A stretch of 64,000 nucleotides of DNA from [Clostridium] aminophilum DSM 10710. Lineage in GTDB: Bacteria; Bacillota; Clostridia; Lachnospirales; Lachnospiraceae. Position 1 is the stretch's first letter; each line of letters begins with the position of its first letter. The notes beneath the pieces are model-generated. The model made no database searches. It had not been told where the DNA came from and saw only the letters and a list, made by a program, of their open reading frames with translations. The position numbers and the translations under genes were made by a program. Positions 52,352-62,186 of the stretch are shown here, in pieces. Location: positions 186,001 to 250,000 of the forward strand of contig NZ_JONJ01000003.1 of assembly GCF_000711825.1 (NCBI RefSeq). Direction: 5' to 3'.

Positions 52352-53875
52352 TCATGATCCGTACAGTTTAATACTTGTATTTCCCGAATATGCGTAGCTG
52401 GCGACGGCCGGCCCCTTTTGGGTATTCGCGGAGGAACCATCGGCTGCCTCCGCCCCGGATTTTGTTCCGGTCGGCTCGGCATCCGCTTCGGAACCGGCGG
52501 ATGGCGCGGCAGAACCGTTGGCGGAAGAAGTCTCTCCGGCATTGGAAACACTATCGGAAGCAGCATCCGCAGAAGCGGTTTCCGCCGGCTGTGCCGCCGT
52601 CTGAGCGGCCTGTTCCGCGCGGAGTTTCGCGATGGTTTCCGGACGGAAATCGGTGTACTGGCGGTCGAGCTTCAGCTGAACATCCGATGCTTTCAGGTTA
52701 TAGAGCTCGGAGATGGTAACCAGCTGGAAACCCTGCTCGGCAAGCCTCGGAATGATGGTACGGCAGGCCTCTCCGGTGCTGGGATAGAGCTCATGCATCA
52801 GCACGATATCGCCGTCCTGAACATGACCGATCACGGAATCGATGGTCGACTGAGTGTTTCTCGTCTTCCAGTCTTTGGTATCCACGCTCCAATGGAACAT
52901 CGGCATCGGAACGCCCTGACGAACCGCATTGGAAATGATGCCGCCCGGCAGGCGCAGCACCGTCGGCCGGACGCCGCAGATCTCCTCGATGACGGAATTG
53001 CATTTCTGGAATTCTTCCGCCACATACGCTGCTCCTTTTTTGGAGAGAGATTCGTCGTGATCAAAGGAATGGTTCGCGATCTCATGTCCTTCCGTCGCCA
53101 TGCGGCGGACTTCCGTTGCATATCCCGGCACGCGGGTTCCGACGAGGAAGAAGGTGGCGCGTCCGTCTACCTTATCCATTTCATCCATGATCGCATTGCC
53201 GACTTCCGGATATGGACCGTCGTCAAAGGTGAGGGCAACCATCGGCTTTGTGATATCCAATGTTCTGCCGTTTGACTGGATGAGATTCGGGTTGGCCTCG
53301 GTCGTTTCTTCCTCGGAAACGCTTTCTTCCGAGGTTCCCACGCTCTCTTCCCCGGAAGAGGCAACGGTCTGTTCCTTCGTTTCCGCCTCGGCACGGAAGA
53401 AGATTCCGGCAATTCCCTTTCCGGCAAAAATGATGACTGCCAGTAGGGCGGCAAGGAATAGAATCCGCATCAGATAGGCAGAGATCAGGGAGAGACCCGA
53501 CTTGCGGTGCCGTCTGCTTCTGACCGGTCTGCGATAATCCGCATCGGAACGCCGTTTTCCGCTGCGGGTCCTCATCGGTACATCGGAAGAAGATTTTTGA
53601 TTTCGGGAATCGGAAGATCGTGTGTTGCTTCGTTTGGGGCTCTGTATATCGGAAGAGCGGTTTATGCCTCGTATGGAACTCGGTGTGTCGGAAGAGCGGG
53701 TTTTGCCTCGCGTTGAGCTCTGCACATCGGAAGAGCGGGACGCACTGTCTCTTCGTTCCTCCGGATACCCTGTCGTATCGCGCTCATTCTTTGCATTGTT
53801 CTGTCTTTTCCGGCTTTCCGGCCGGCGTCCATCGCTTCGTTTCAAGGCGGAACGGTGATGGTTTTTCTCCGTCAT
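52352..53875 (-). CDS. Membrane-anchored polysaccharide deacetylase with repeat-rich cytoplasmic tail
   Basis: 507-aa NodB-family esterase. Residues 1-130 are a very basic, Ser/Arg/Asp-rich cytoplasmic segment with 13-residue tandem repeats of the RSSDxxSSxRGxx kind; one membrane helix (about 131-153, MRILFLAALLAVIIFAGKGI); a linker; then the catalytic domain (about 208-400) with TFDDGPYPE (motif 1), NHSFDHD (motif 2, H-x3-H), RLPGG (motif 3), SVDTKDW and VLMHE. A low-complexity Ala/Ser tail ends the protein. It probably N-deacetylates peptidoglycan or another surface glycan. Confidence 0.88.
   Translation of the reverse strand: MTEKNHHRSALKRSDGRRPESRKRQNNAKNERDTTGYPEERRDSASRSSDVQSSTRGKTRSSDTPSSIRGINRSSDIQSPKRSNTRSSDSRNQKSSSDVPMRTRSGKRRSDADYRRPVRSRRHRKSGLSLISAYLMRILFLAALLAVIIFAGKGIAGIFFRAEAETKEQTVASSGEESVGTSEESVSEEETTEANPNLIQSNGRTLDITKPMVALTFDDGPYPEVGNAIMDEMDKVDGRATFFLVGTRVPGYATEVRRMATEGHEIANHSFDHDESLSKKGAAYVAEEFQKCNSVIEEICGVRPTVLRLPGGIISNAVRQGVPMPMFHWSVDTKDWKTRNTQSTIDSVIGHVQDGDIVLMHELYPSTGEACRTIIPRLAEQGFQLVTISELYNLKASDVQLKLDRQYTDFRPETIAKLRAEQAAQTAAQPAETASADAASDSVSNAGETSSANGSAAPSAGSEADAEPTGTKSGAEAADGSSANTQKGPAVASYAYSGNTSIKLYGS
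53610..53740 (-). repeat. 39-bp tandem repeat in the deacetylase gene
   Basis: TCGGAAGA recurs at 53610, 53649, 53688 and 53727, exactly 39 bp apart (13 codons), with an earlier partial copy at 53583. Encodes the arginine/serine-rich repeats of the cytoplasmic tail. Confidence 0.88.
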
Positions 53876-53979
53876 TTTTCCAAAACTCCCCTGTAAATGT
53901 ATTGCTGTGATGCCGGGCGGCCCGGTAAATGAACCGGCCCTGACATATCGAAGGATATTCTATCACAATTCCCGTCGGA

Positions 53980-54008
53980 TTGCATTTTATATCCGCATCT
54001 GATAAAAT
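53980..54008 (+). promoter_or_regulatory. Promoter of trkA-trkH
   Basis: TTGCAT (53980-53985), 17-bp spacer, TAAAAT (54003-54008), in the gap to the divergent deacetylase gene. Confidence 0.7.
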
Positions 54009-54071
54009 ATCTTTTGAAATAGAACAGCAACACGGTGCGGAGATGATCTCACCGTTGGAGGATACGGATTC

Positions 54072-55427
54072 ATGAATGTGATTGTTATAGGATGCGGCAA
54101 GGTTGGAACTGCACTTGCTTCCCAGCTGGTGGCAGAAAACCATAATGTCGTTCTGGTCGATACGTCCGCGGAAAAACTGGATAAGGTATCTCAGGATATC
54201 GATGCGATCCGCCTGGTGGGCAATGGTGCATCGATTACCACTCAGAGGGAAGCCGGAATTCAGACCGCGGATATTTTTATTTCCGTGACGAACTCCGATG
54301 AATTAAACCTTCTCTGCTGTCTGATTGCGCGGAAAGTGGGACACTGCCATACCATTGCCCGTGTCCGCAATCCGATTTATTCGAATGAGATCGGATTCAT
54401 CAAGGAACAGATGGGAATCTCCATGATCATCAACCCGGAGCTTGCGGCCGCCAATGAAATCTCCAGAGTGCTTCGGTTTCCGTCCGCAATCCAGATTGAT
54501 ACGTTTGCGAAGGGAAAGATCGAGCTTCTGAAGTTCAAGGTGAAGCATGAGTTCGGCCTAGACGGACTGTCCGTTATGGAGATTGACAACAAATATCACT
54601 GTGATGTCCTGATCAGCGGAGTCGAGAGAGGGGATGAAGTCGCCATTCCCGACGGAAAATATGTCATTCACGATGAAGATATGGTTTCCATCATTGCGTC
54701 GCCGGAAAATTCGGCGGCATTTTTCCGGAAGATCGGACTGAAGACCAATCAGGTCTCAAGCACGATGATCGTCGGCGGCGGAACCATCGCCTATTATCTG
54801 GCGCGGCTTCTGGAGAGCATGAAGATTCACGTAAAGATCATCGAGCAGTCCCGGGAACGATGTGAAGAGCTCAGCGAAAAACTGGACAATGCCATCGTGA
54901 TCCACGGAGACGGAACGGACAAGAATCTTCTGATTGAGGAAGGTCTCGGTACGGTCGAGTCTTTTGTGACGCTGACCAATATCGATGAGGAAAATGTATT
55001 CCTCTCGCTCTATGCGAGGGATAATTCCGATGCAAAACTTGTGACGAAGGTCAACCGGCTTGCGTTCGATGAACTGATCAGCCGGATGGACCTCGGGTCT
55101 CTGATCTATCCGAAATACATTACCGCCGATTACATCCTTCAGTATGTTCGCGCGATGCAGAATTCCATCGGCAGCAACGTCGAGACACTGTATCACATTC
55201 TGGACGGACGGGCGGAAGCTCTGGAGTTCCGGATCCGGGATGAGTCGGAAGTGACCAGCAGGACACTGATGGAGCTGAGCCTCAAATCGAATCTTCTGAT
55301 CGCCGCGATCATGCGCGGCGGAAAGATCACGATTCCGAGAGGACAGGACCGCATTATGTGCGGGGACACGGTTGTTGTCGTGACCAGCCAGAAGGGGCTT
55401 CACGATATCCGTGACATTCTGAAATAG
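54072..55427 (+). CDS. trkA: Trk potassium uptake regulatory subunit TrkA
   Basis: 451-aa cytosolic gating ring subunit with two RCK repeats. First NAD-binding loop VIVIGCGKVGTALASQL (3-19) with acidic LVDTSAEKLD; second MIVGGGTIAYYLARLLE near 232 with IIEQSRERCEEL; each is followed by a TrkA-C domain (LDGLSVMEIDN; SEVTSRTLMELSL). GGAGGATACGGATTC precedes the ATG. Pairs with trkH 11 bp downstream. Confidence 0.95.
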   Translation: MNVIVIGCGKVGTALASQLVAENHNVVLVDTSAEKLDKVSQDIDAIRLVGNGASITTQREAGIQTADIFISVTNSDELNLLCCLIARKVGHCHTIARVRNPIYSNEIGFIKEQMGISMIINPELAAANEISRVLRFPSAIQIDTFAKGKIELLKFKVKHEFGLDGLSVMEIDNKYHCDVLISGVERGDEVAIPDGKYVIHDEDMVSIIASPENSAAFFRKIGLKTNQVSSTMIVGGGTIAYYLARLLESMKIHVKIIEQSRERCEELSEKLDNAIVIHGDGTDKNLLIEEGLGTVESFVTLTNIDEENVFLSLYARDNSDAKLVTKVNRLAFDELISRMDLGSLIYPKYITADYILQYVRAMQNSIGSNVETLYHILDGRAEALEFRIRDESEVTSRTLMELSLKSNLLIAAIMRGGKITIPRGQDRIMCGDTVVVVTSQKGLHDIRDILK

Positions 55428-55438
55428 GAGCCGGGGTT

Positions 55439-56878
55439 ATGAATTTTTCTATTATTCGGTATATTCTCGGCTGGATATGCAATTTTGAGGCGGCGTTTAT
55501 GCTGCTTCCGCTGATCACCGCCATTGTCCGGCGTGAGCCGGAGGGATGGGCGTTTGTGATCACGATGGCAATCTGCCTTCTGATCGGACTGCCGCTGACA
55601 TTCCGAAAGCCGAAGAATATGATATATTATACCGCGGAGAGCATGGTGACGGTGTCACTGTCCTGGATCGTGCTGTCGGTTCTGGGCGCGCTGCCGTTTT
55701 TGATTGCCGGGGTTCTGACCAACCCGTTTGACGCGGTGTTTGAGACCGTATCAGGATTTACGACGACCGGAGCGAGCATTTTTTCCTCCGTGGAGGATCT
55801 GCCTCACTGCATCAACGTATGGCGGTGCTTCACCCACTGGGTCGGCGGCATGGGGGTTCTGGTATTCATCCTGAGTCTTCTTCCGCTTACCGGCGGAGCG
55901 CACATGAATCTGATGCGCGCGGAGAGCCCCGGACCAAGCGTGGAGCGCATGCTTCCGAAGGTCCGGACGACGGCGGCGATCCTGTACAAGATCTATTTTG
56001 CCATCACGGCATCCATGATGGCGGCTCTCTCTCTGGAGGGAATGCCGTTCTATGATGCGATGTGTGTTTCCTTCGCAACGGCAGGAACCGGAGGATTCGG
56101 CGTTCTGAATGTGAGCTGCGGCGCGTATACGCCCCTGCAGCAGATGACGATCGCGGTGTTTATGATTCTTTTCGGAGTCAATTTCAACGCTTACTTCCTG
56201 ATCGTGATGAAGAATATCCGGGGAGCATGGTCCAGTGAAGAACCGAGAGTGTATCTTGCGATCATCGCCGCATCGGTCGGCATCATTACACTGAATATCC
56301 TGCACCTGTGCCAGAACGTCGGCGAGGCGTTCCGGAAAGCGTTCTTTCAGGTTGCATCCATCATAACGACGACCGGATTCTCGACGGCGGATTTTGATCT
56401 GTGGCCGCCGCTCTCGAAGACGGTACTGGTGATCCTGATGCTGTGCGGCGCGTGCGCCGGCAGTACCGGCGGAGGATTCAAGGTTTCGCGTCTGATCATT
56501 CTCTTTAAGAGTATGCATAAAGAAATCCTTTTGTTCCTTCACCCGAACATGGTCTACCGGGTCAAGATGGACGGAAAAACCGTAGAGCATGATACCGTGC
56601 GTTCGATCAATGTGTTTATGGTCGTCTACGTGATGATCTTTGCGGTATCGGTGCTCCTGATATCCCTCGATGAATGGGATCTGGTCACAAACTTTACCGC
56701 GGTTGCGGCGACGTTTAACAATATCGGTCCGGGTCTTTCCATGGTTGGCCCGACCTGTAACTTTGCATTTTTCAGTAACTTTTCCAAGGTGGTTCTGATT
56801 CTGGATATGCTGGCAGGACGTCTGGAGATTTTCCCGATGCTGGTCCTGTTCTATCCGGGTACGTGGAGAAAACACTGA
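55439..56878 (+). CDS. trkH: Trk/Ktr potassium uptake membrane subunit TrkH
   Basis: 479-aa channel-like K+ transporter with four M1-P-M2 repeats. The pore loops carry the conserved glycines: TVSGFTTTGASIF (first filter), FATAGTGGFGVLN (second), SIITTTGFSTADFD (third) and the degenerate AATFNNIGPGLSMVG (fourth). The intramembrane-loop region CGACAGSTGGGFKVSRL is intact. Translated with TrkA. Confidence 0.95.
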   Translation: MNFSIIRYILGWICNFEAAFMLLPLITAIVRREPEGWAFVITMAICLLIGLPLTFRKPKNMIYYTAESMVTVSLSWIVLSVLGALPFLIAGVLTNPFDAVFETVSGFTTTGASIFSSVEDLPHCINVWRCFTHWVGGMGVLVFILSLLPLTGGAHMNLMRAESPGPSVERMLPKVRTTAAILYKIYFAITASMMAALSLEGMPFYDAMCVSFATAGTGGFGVLNVSCGAYTPLQQMTIAVFMILFGVNFNAYFLIVMKNIRGAWSSEEPRVYLAIIAASVGIITLNILHLCQNVGEAFRKAFFQVASIITTTGFSTADFDLWPPLSKTVLVILMLCGACAGSTGGGFKVSRLIILFKSMHKEILLFLHPNMVYRVKMDGKTVEHDTVRSINVFMVVYVMIFAVSVLLISLDEWDLVTNFTAVAATFNNIGPGLSMVGPTCNFAFFSNFSKVVLILDMLAGRLEIFPMLVLFYPGTWRKH

Positions 56879-56908
56879 GGAAATCAAAACAGACAGGGAG
56901 GCGTAATT

Positions 56909-57280
56909 TTGAAAATACAGCAGTCAGCGGAGGATTACCTCGAGTCCATTCTGATGCTCAGCAAGACCAATCCGGTGGTTCGCTCCATCGATGTGGCGAA
57001 CGATCTTGGGTTTTCCAAGCCGAGCGTCAGTGTAGCAATGAAAAATCTGCGGGAAGGCGGCTACATTTCCATGTCCAAGGAGGGCTATATTACTCTTCTG
57101 GAACCGGGACTGCAGATCGCGGAGAAGATTTATGAGCGCCATACAACACTGACCCAGCTGTTTAAGACGCTGGGCGTGCCGGAGAAACTTGCGGCGGAGG
57201 ATGCGTGCCGGGTAGAGCATGATCTGAGCCCGGAAAGCTTTGCGGCGCTGAAGAGTCTGGCGGAAATGCTGACGCAGTAA
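56909..57280 (+). CDS. DtxR/MntR-family metal-dependent regulator
   Basis: 123-aa dimeric repressor: winged helix (1-65; SAEDYLESILML, SIDVANDLGFSKPSVSVAMK) and metal/dimerisation domain (70-123). Ligands expected for MntR are present: D and E in AEDYLES, H in YERHTTL, and E..EH in AEDACRVEHDLS. It lacks the SH3-like third domain. Start is TTG 56909, with GGGAGGCG 6 bp upstream. It follows trkH by 30 bp; co-transcription is possible although the targets should be manganese or iron transport genes. Confidence 0.88.
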   Translation: MKIQQSAEDYLESILMLSKTNPVVRSIDVANDLGFSKPSVSVAMKNLREGGYISMSKEGYITLLEPGLQIAEKIYERHTTLTQLFKTLGVPEKLAAEDACRVEHDLSPESFAALKSLAEMLTQ

Positions 57281-57308
57281 GAAACGGCTTGAGCGAATAT
57301 GACGATCG

Positions 57309-57366
57309 AAACACTCTCCCTGAGTGGCGGTGTCCAAATGGACATCGCTGCTCAGGGAGAGTGTTT
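57309..57366 (+). terminator. Long perfect hairpin after the MntR-like gene
   Basis: 16-bp perfect arms AAACACTCTCCCTGAG (57309-57324) and CTCAGGGAGAGTGTTT (57351-57366), with an inner GCGGTGTCC / GGACATCGC stem. Ends transcription from trkA-trkH-mntR. Confidence 0.88.
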
Positions 57367-57545
57367 ATTCTATGGAAAATGCCTCACACTTTCGATGGAA
57401 CAAAAATGCTCCGCGGGATGCGCACGCCGTTGCAGGAATGGAGTGATCTGACGGTGAGCCGCGGCGGCGCAGGATACGCGGCACATTCGTTATTCTCAAA
57501 AAAACATAACGGTGATAGAATAGACGGATGAAAAGGAGGACGGCA

Positions 57546-58421
57546 ATGGACCAGTTCAGGATCATGGTGAGAGGAGCGGGAGATATTGCGACCGGTACCA
57601 TTCACCGGCTTTGGATGGCAGGATTTCGGCCGGTCGTTCTGGAGACGGATAAGCCGTCGGCGATCCGCCGGCAGGTTTCTTTCTGCGAGTGTGTATACGG
57701 AGATGCGGCGGTCGTGGAGGGCATAACAGCGAAACGGGCCGATTCCCTTGCAGACGCAGTGCGGATGCTGAAAGAAGGCGTGGTTCCGGTTCTGATCGAT
57801 CCTGCCGGGAAGACCATCGGGGAATACCTTCCGGATGTGCTGATCGATGCGATTCTCGCAAAGAAGAATCTTGGAACCGTGCGGGAGACGGCGCCGACCG
57901 TCATCGGACTCGGCCCCGGATTCTGTGCGGGAGAGGATGTGGACTATGTGATCGAAACCATGCGCGGACATAACCTCGGGCGGATCATCGCGGAAGGGTG
58001 CGCACAGCCGAATACCGGGATTCCCGGGGTGATCGCGGGATACGGAAAAGAGCGGGTGATCCACGCGCCGGCGGCGGGGGTGGCCCGGCATGTCCGGAAC
58101 ATTGGAGATACGGTGGAAAAGGGAGACGTGATTCTTCGAATCTGCCGCCCGGGAACCGGGGGGACGGAGGTTACGGCAACCATCTCCGGTCTCATCCGGG
58201 GAATGATCCGGGACGGATATCCGGTGACGGAAGGCTTTAAGATCGCCGACATTGACCCGAGACAGGATCAGTACCGGAACTGCTTTACGATCTCTGATAA
58301 GGCGAGATGCATTGCCGGCAGCGTTCTGGAACTTGTCTGCGCGGCATACCGGAAAAAGCAGCAGAGCAGAGAGGTAGCAGAGCGGGTAAAAAAGCCGGAA
58401 ATTGAGAGATCATCGGAGTAG
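57546..58421 (+). CDS. yqeB: Selenium-dependent molybdenum hydroxylase system protein, YqeB family
   Basis: 291-aa accessory protein of the EF2563/YqeB family that accompanies selenium-dependent molybdenum hydroxylases. Recognised from [20 protein letters not shown] at the start, [40 protein letters not shown] and the biotinyl-like C-terminal segment [20 protein letters not shown]. Its reaction is unknown. ATG 57546 follows AAAAGGAGGACGGCA. First of a selenium cluster continuing with selD, yedF, a desulfurase and a DUF3343 gene. Confidence 0.88.
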   Translation: MDQFRIMVRGAGDIATGTIHRLWMAGFRPVVLETDKPSAIRRQVSFCECVYGDAAVVEGITAKRADSLADAVRMLKEGVVPVLIDPAGKTIGEYLPDVLIDAILAKKNLGTVRETAPTVIGLGPGFCAGEDVDYVIETMRGHNLGRIIAEGCAQPNTGIPGVIAGYGKERVIHAPAAGVARHVRNIGDTVEKGDVILRICRPGTGGTEVTATISGLIRGMIRDGYPVTEGFKIADIDPRQDQYRNCFTISDKARCIAGSVLELVCAAYRKKQQSREVAERVKKPEIERSSE

Positions 58422-58429
58422 ATGAAAGA

Positions 58430-58555
58430 GCCGGAACGGGAGAACGTGTCGGATTGGACAAAAGCGCCGGAGAGATAAAACACACCGCAACGGACGAATA
58501 CGCCGGAACGGGAGAACATGTCGGAACAGACAAAAGCGCCGGCAAGATAAAGCAC
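58430..58555 (+). repeat. 72-bp-spaced direct repeat before selD
   Basis: Two copies of a 54-bp unit at 58430-58483 and 58502-58555, both beginning GCCGGAACGGGAGAAC and ending with ATAAARCAC, offset by exactly 72 bp (24 codons). The second copy falls in an open frame continuous with selD, but the selD start is downstream. Confidence 0.88.
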
Positions 58556-58597
58556 TCAGAAAAGGGATGCGTGAAAGCGGCGGAAAGAGGGAATGAG

Positions 58598-59680
58598 ATG
58601 TCGGAGATTGTATTTTGCAGGAGCGGCGGCTGTACCGCAAAACTGGGCGCGGGGATTCTTTCCCGTGTTCTGGAGAAATTGCCGAAAGGACCGAAGGATG
58701 AGAATCTTCTGGTCGGTTTTGACTCACACGACGACGCGGCGGTTTATCAGGTTTCAGAGGATCTTGCGATCGTGCAGACCCTCGATTTCTTTCCGCCGAT
58801 GGTGAAAGATCCGTATACCTTCGGGAAGATCGCGGCGACCAATGCGCTGAGCGATATTTATGCGATGGGCGGAGAGGTAAAGACAGCGCTGAACATTGTC
58901 TGCTTTCCGGAAGCTTACAGCCTGAATATTCTCGGAGAGATTCTGCGCGGCGGAAGCGAGAAAGTGATCGAAGCCGGCGGGACGCTGGCGGGAGGACACT
59001 CGATTGCGGACAGCGATGTCAAGTACGGCCTGTCTGTCACGGGCCTGGTGAATCCGAAGAAGATCTGGAAAAATGTGGGCGCGAAGCCGGGAGATGCGTT
59101 GGTGCTGACGAAAGGACTCGGGACCGGGATTATCTGCGCGGCCGATCGCGTGGGAGAGGCATCCGAGGAATCGATGGACGCGGCGATCCTGTCCATGACG
59201 ACGCTGAATCGGGAGGCAAGTCTTTGCGCGAGACAATACGAGATTCACGCCTGTACGGATGTGACCGGCTTCGGATTTCTGGGACATCTCCACGAGATGA
59301 TGGGAGGGGAGACAGCCTGCCGCATTTTCTGGAAGGATATTCCGGTTCTGGGCGATGCGCTGGCGTATGCGGAGGAATTTCTGATCACGGGAGGCGGACA
59401 GAAGAACCGGAATTATGTCGGAGACCGCGTCCGGTTTGACGGAATTCCGTTTGGCGCGGAAGAAGTGCTGTTTGATCCGCAGACGGCGGGAGGACTTCTC
59501 TTTGCGCTTCCGCGGGAGCCGGCGGAACGGCTGGTCGGTGATCTGACCTGCGCATTTCCGTTGGCTTCCATTGTCGGCGAGGTGACGGAAAAGAAGGAAC
59601 CGGAGATCACGGTTCTGTGTGAACACGGTCCGGAATATCATCCGGTGACCGGTCGGAAATGTTCGGCTGATCAGAGATAA
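58598..59680 (+). CDS. selD: Selenide, water dikinase (selenophosphate synthetase)
   Basis: Makes selenophosphate from selenide and ATP for selenocysteine and for the labile selenium cofactor of molybdenum hydroxylases. 360 aa. Active site is [11 protein letters not shown] with C12 (Cys, not Sec) and K15; [38 protein letters not shown] and GGHSIADSD follow, with [14 protein letters not shown] in the AIRS C-domain. ATG 58598 has AAAGAGGGAATGAG upstream; the open frame reaching back to 58454 crosses the direct repeat and is not conserved-looking. Confidence 0.95.
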   Translation: MSEIVFCRSGGCTAKLGAGILSRVLEKLPKGPKDENLLVGFDSHDDAAVYQVSEDLAIVQTLDFFPPMVKDPYTFGKIAATNALSDIYAMGGEVKTALNIVCFPEAYSLNILGEILRGGSEKVIEAGGTLAGGHSIADSDVKYGLSVTGLVNPKKIWKNVGAKPGDALVLTKGLGTGIICAADRVGEASEESMDAAILSMTTLNREASLCARQYEIHACTDVTGFGFLGHLHEMMGGETACRIFWKDIPVLGDALAYAEEFLITGGGQKNRNYVGDRVRFDGIPFGAEEVLFDPQTAGGLLFALPREPAERLVGDLTCAFPLASIVGEVTEKKEPEITVLCEHGPEYHPVTGRKCSADQR

Positions 59681-59883
59681 TGTGGCAAAATACCATCGGA
59701 ATAATGTCGGAAAATCAAAAAGAATCCGGCCGGATTTCGCGAAAAGAGGTTTTTACAGAAAACCATGGAAACAAGCTTGAAAATCAAGCGGGATCGAGTT
59801 CAAACTTAGACTGACGGCTCAGGCGGATAAGCAGGATTGTCTGTTGTCTGACTGAGCTCAGTGAACAATGGAGGATAAATGAG
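59681..59883. other. Spacer between selD and yedF
   Basis: No gene. Contains a perfect 14-bp palindrome AATCCGGCCGGATT (59723-59736). Confidence 0.5.
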
Positions 59884-60513
59884 ATGAAGACAGTGAATGC
59901 AATGGGTGAGGTTTGCCCGGTGCCGATTGTGATGGCAAAGCAGGCGATCCGTGAACTGACTGCAGCAGATACGGTGGAGGTTCTGGTAGACAATCCGACT
60001 TCGGTGGAGAACCTGACCAAGATGGCCGTGCAGATGGGATACCCGGTCCGCTCGGAGAAAAAAGCGGAGGGGGAATACCGTGTGGAGATGAACGTGCCGG
60101 CACCGGATCAGGCGGCAGGTGATCGCGATGCGAAAGAGAACATTTCCGAAACGGAAGAAACTCCGGTTTCGGCTGCGGGAAAGACCGTGGTCGTGGTTTC
60201 TTCCGAACGGATGGGAGAGGGAAACGAGGAGCTCGGCACTGTCCTGATCAAGGCATTCACGTTTGCTCTCACACAGCAGGAAGTACTCCCGGATACCATG
60301 CTGTTTTATAACGGCGGCGCAAAGCTTACCTGTGAGGGATCTCCGGTTCTTGAGGATCTGAAAAAACTGGAGGAGAGCGGCGTGGAGATCCTCACCTGCG
60401 GAACCTGCCTTGGATTCTATGAGATCAAGGAGAAGCTTGCGGTCGGAGGCGTCTCCAATATGTATGAGATCGTGGAAAAGCAGATGAACGCATCCCGTAT
60501 CATCCGCCCGTAA
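59884..60513 (+). CDS. yedF: Sulfurtransferase-like selenium metabolism protein YedF
   Basis: 209 aa: N-terminal TusA/SirA-like domain (1-75) with EVCPVPIVMAK (Cys in CPxP) and a C-terminal DsrE-like domain (about 98-209) with VVVVSSERMG and ILTCGTCLGFYEIKEKL. Known to co-occur with selD and proposed to handle selenium. ATG follows GGAGGATAAATG. Sits between selD and a cysteine desulfurase, which fits delivery of selenium from selenocysteine or sulfide-selenide to SelD. Confidence 0.93.
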   Translation: MKTVNAMGEVCPVPIVMAKQAIRELTAADTVEVLVDNPTSVENLTKMAVQMGYPVRSEKKAEGEYRVEMNVPAPDQAAGDRDAKENISETEETPVSAAGKTVVVVSSERMGEGNEELGTVLIKAFTFALTQQEVLPDTMLFYNGGAKLTCEGSPVLEDLKKLEESGVEILTCGTCLGFYEIKEKLAVGGVSNMYEIVEKQMNASRIIRP

Positions 60514-60607
60514 AGGAAAAAACGGGAAAAACAAGAATTGCCTGTACAGGAGAAACGGGAATGCGGGGGAAAATGAGGCGTATCCATAACGAAGACAGGG
60601 AGAACAC

Positions 60608-61762
60608 ATGATTTATCTTGACAATGCGGCGACGACGCTCAGGAAACCGGACGCGGTAAAACAGGCGGTGATCCGGGCTCTGGAGGAGGCCGGAAATCCC
60701 GGGAGAGGTGCGTATGCGGCTTCGCTGAATGCGTCACGGATCCTTTTCCGGGCATCGGAGGCGGCAGCGGAGATTCTCGGGGCGGAAGATCCGGAACGGA
60801 TTGCCTTCACCCAGAACGTGACCGAGTCCCTGAATGCGGCAGTCAATGCTCTTCCGGAGATGGTACATAAGCGTGCGCCGTTCCGGATCATCACGACGCG
60901 GACAGAACACAATTCGGTTCTCCGGCCGTTATACCGGCTGGAAAAAGAAGGGAAAGCATCGCTGACCTTCTGGGAACCGGAGGAGGACGGGAGACTGGAT
61001 CCATCGCGGCTTCCGGATCTTCTGACACGGGACACTGCGGCGATGGTGATCACCCACGCCTCGAACGTGACGGGAAGAATCACGGACCTTTCGGCGGCGG
61101 CTGCATTTGCCCGGAAAAGCGGGCTCCTTCTGATTGTGGATGGCGCACAGGCTCTCGGCGCGGTTCCGGTGAATGTCACCCGGGACGGAATTGACATCTA
61201 TTGTTTTACGGGGCATAAAGGCCTCTGCGGCCCGCAGGGAACCGGCGGCATTTATGTGCGGAACGGTCTTTCGGTCCGCCCGCTCCTTGTCGGAGGAAGC
61301 GGAATTCACAGCTTTGACCGGGATATGCCGGAGGAAATGCCGACGGCACTGGAGGCAGGGACGCGGAATACGCCCGGAATAGCCGGTCTGGAAGCCGGCA
61401 TCCGTTTTGTTCTGAAGACCGGTCCGGAGAAGATTCTGCAGCATGAGAGGACACTGGCCGGCAGCTTTGTCCGCCGGATCCGTGAGATTCCGGATCTGAA
61501 ACTATACGGATATCGGGACATGGAGGGGACAGGCATCGTCTCGCTGAACCTCGGAGAAGAGGATGCGGCGGTGGTCGCGGACCGGCTGTGGGATGAGGCC
61601 GGGATCTGTGTTCGGGCAGGGGCGCATTGTGCGCCGCTCATGCATGAATTCTTCAAGACGAAGGAACAGGGAATTGTCCGGTTCAGCTTTTCTGCATTTA
61701 ATACGGAAGAAGAAGCGGAACGGGCAGCGGACGCACTGATCAATATCGCAAAGACTTTGTAA
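60608..61762 (+). CDS. Cysteine desulfurase-family aminotransferase class V protein
   Basis: 384-aa PLP enzyme. MIYLDNAATTLRKPDAV start; HNSVLRPLYR; PLP aspartate in IVDGAQALGA; PLP lysine K204 in FTGHKGLCGPQG; active Cys in RAGAHCAPLMHEF near residue 342. It belongs to the CsdA/SufS-like branch seen in selenium clusters, so it may act as selenocysteine lyase or cysteine desulfurase supplying selenium/sulfur to the molybdenum hydroxylase. Confidence 0.9.
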   Translation: MIYLDNAATTLRKPDAVKQAVIRALEEAGNPGRGAYAASLNASRILFRASEAAAEILGAEDPERIAFTQNVTESLNAAVNALPEMVHKRAPFRIITTRTEHNSVLRPLYRLEKEGKASLTFWEPEEDGRLDPSRLPDLLTRDTAAMVITHASNVTGRITDLSAAAAFARKSGLLLIVDGAQALGAVPVNVTRDGIDIYCFTGHKGLCGPQGTGGIYVRNGLSVRPLLVGGSGIHSFDRDMPEEMPTALEAGTRNTPGIAGLEAGIRFVLKTGPEKILQHERTLAGSFVRRIREIPDLKLYGYRDMEGTGIVSLNLGEEDAAVVADRLWDEAGICVRAGAHCAPLMHEFFKTKEQGIVRFSFSAFNTEEEAERAADALINIAKTL

Positions 61763-61949
61763 AAGGTGATAAGAGAGGAAGACTGCCGGAAGAAAAACGG
61801 CCTGAGAGACGGATGATCCGGAAGACAATGGATAAGACCGAGAGACCGGACTGTCCGTGGCGCTCCCATCAGGATTGAGAGGGAGGGGGGAGCCGAAGTC
61901 CGCTTGTGGATTTTGTTCCAATGCGGGGAGAAACTCCGGAGAAAGAGAT

Positions 61950-62186
61950 ATGAGAGAGAAGAAAGATTATATCATCCTTACCTTTTCGACGACGCGGTCG
62001 GCCATGCGGTTCGAGGCATTTGCCGCAGAGAAAGGAATTCCCGGAAGGACCATACCGGTCCCGCGGGAGATTTCCGCGGGATGCGGGATTGCCTGGCGCA
62101 TGGATGTCGGAGCATACGGAAACTGTCGCGAGACGATCCGCTCGGGCGGCATATCGCCGGAAAAGGTCACTGCGGTCCGGATGTAG
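61950..62186 (+). CDS. DUF3343 domain protein
   Basis: 78-aa protein of the DUF3343 type (putative Se/S carrier), recognised from DYIILTFSTTRSAMRFEAFA, GRTIPVPREISAGCGIAWRM with its conserved cysteine. Commonly found next to yedF and cysteine desulfurases, consistent with a small Se/S carrier role. ATG 61950 follows CGGAGAAAGAGAT. The last 18 codons and the TAG lie in the first unit of a 56-bp tandem repeat; the stop exists only because this unit has T where the others have C. Confidence 0.85.
   Translation: MREKKDYIILTFSTTRSAMRFEAFAAEKGIPGRTIPVPREISAGCGIAWRMDVGAYGNCRETIRSGGISPEKVTAVRM

Noticed and set aside
52181-52357. 58-codon ORF in the candidate small RNA region
   Set aside because: It runs straight through a perfect terminator hairpin, so it would not be fully transcribed; no ribosome site.
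58598-59680. Selenocysteine-containing SelD with in-frame TGA
   Set aside because: The active-site position is a TGT cysteine codon (SGGCTAK); no internal TGA exists in the frame.
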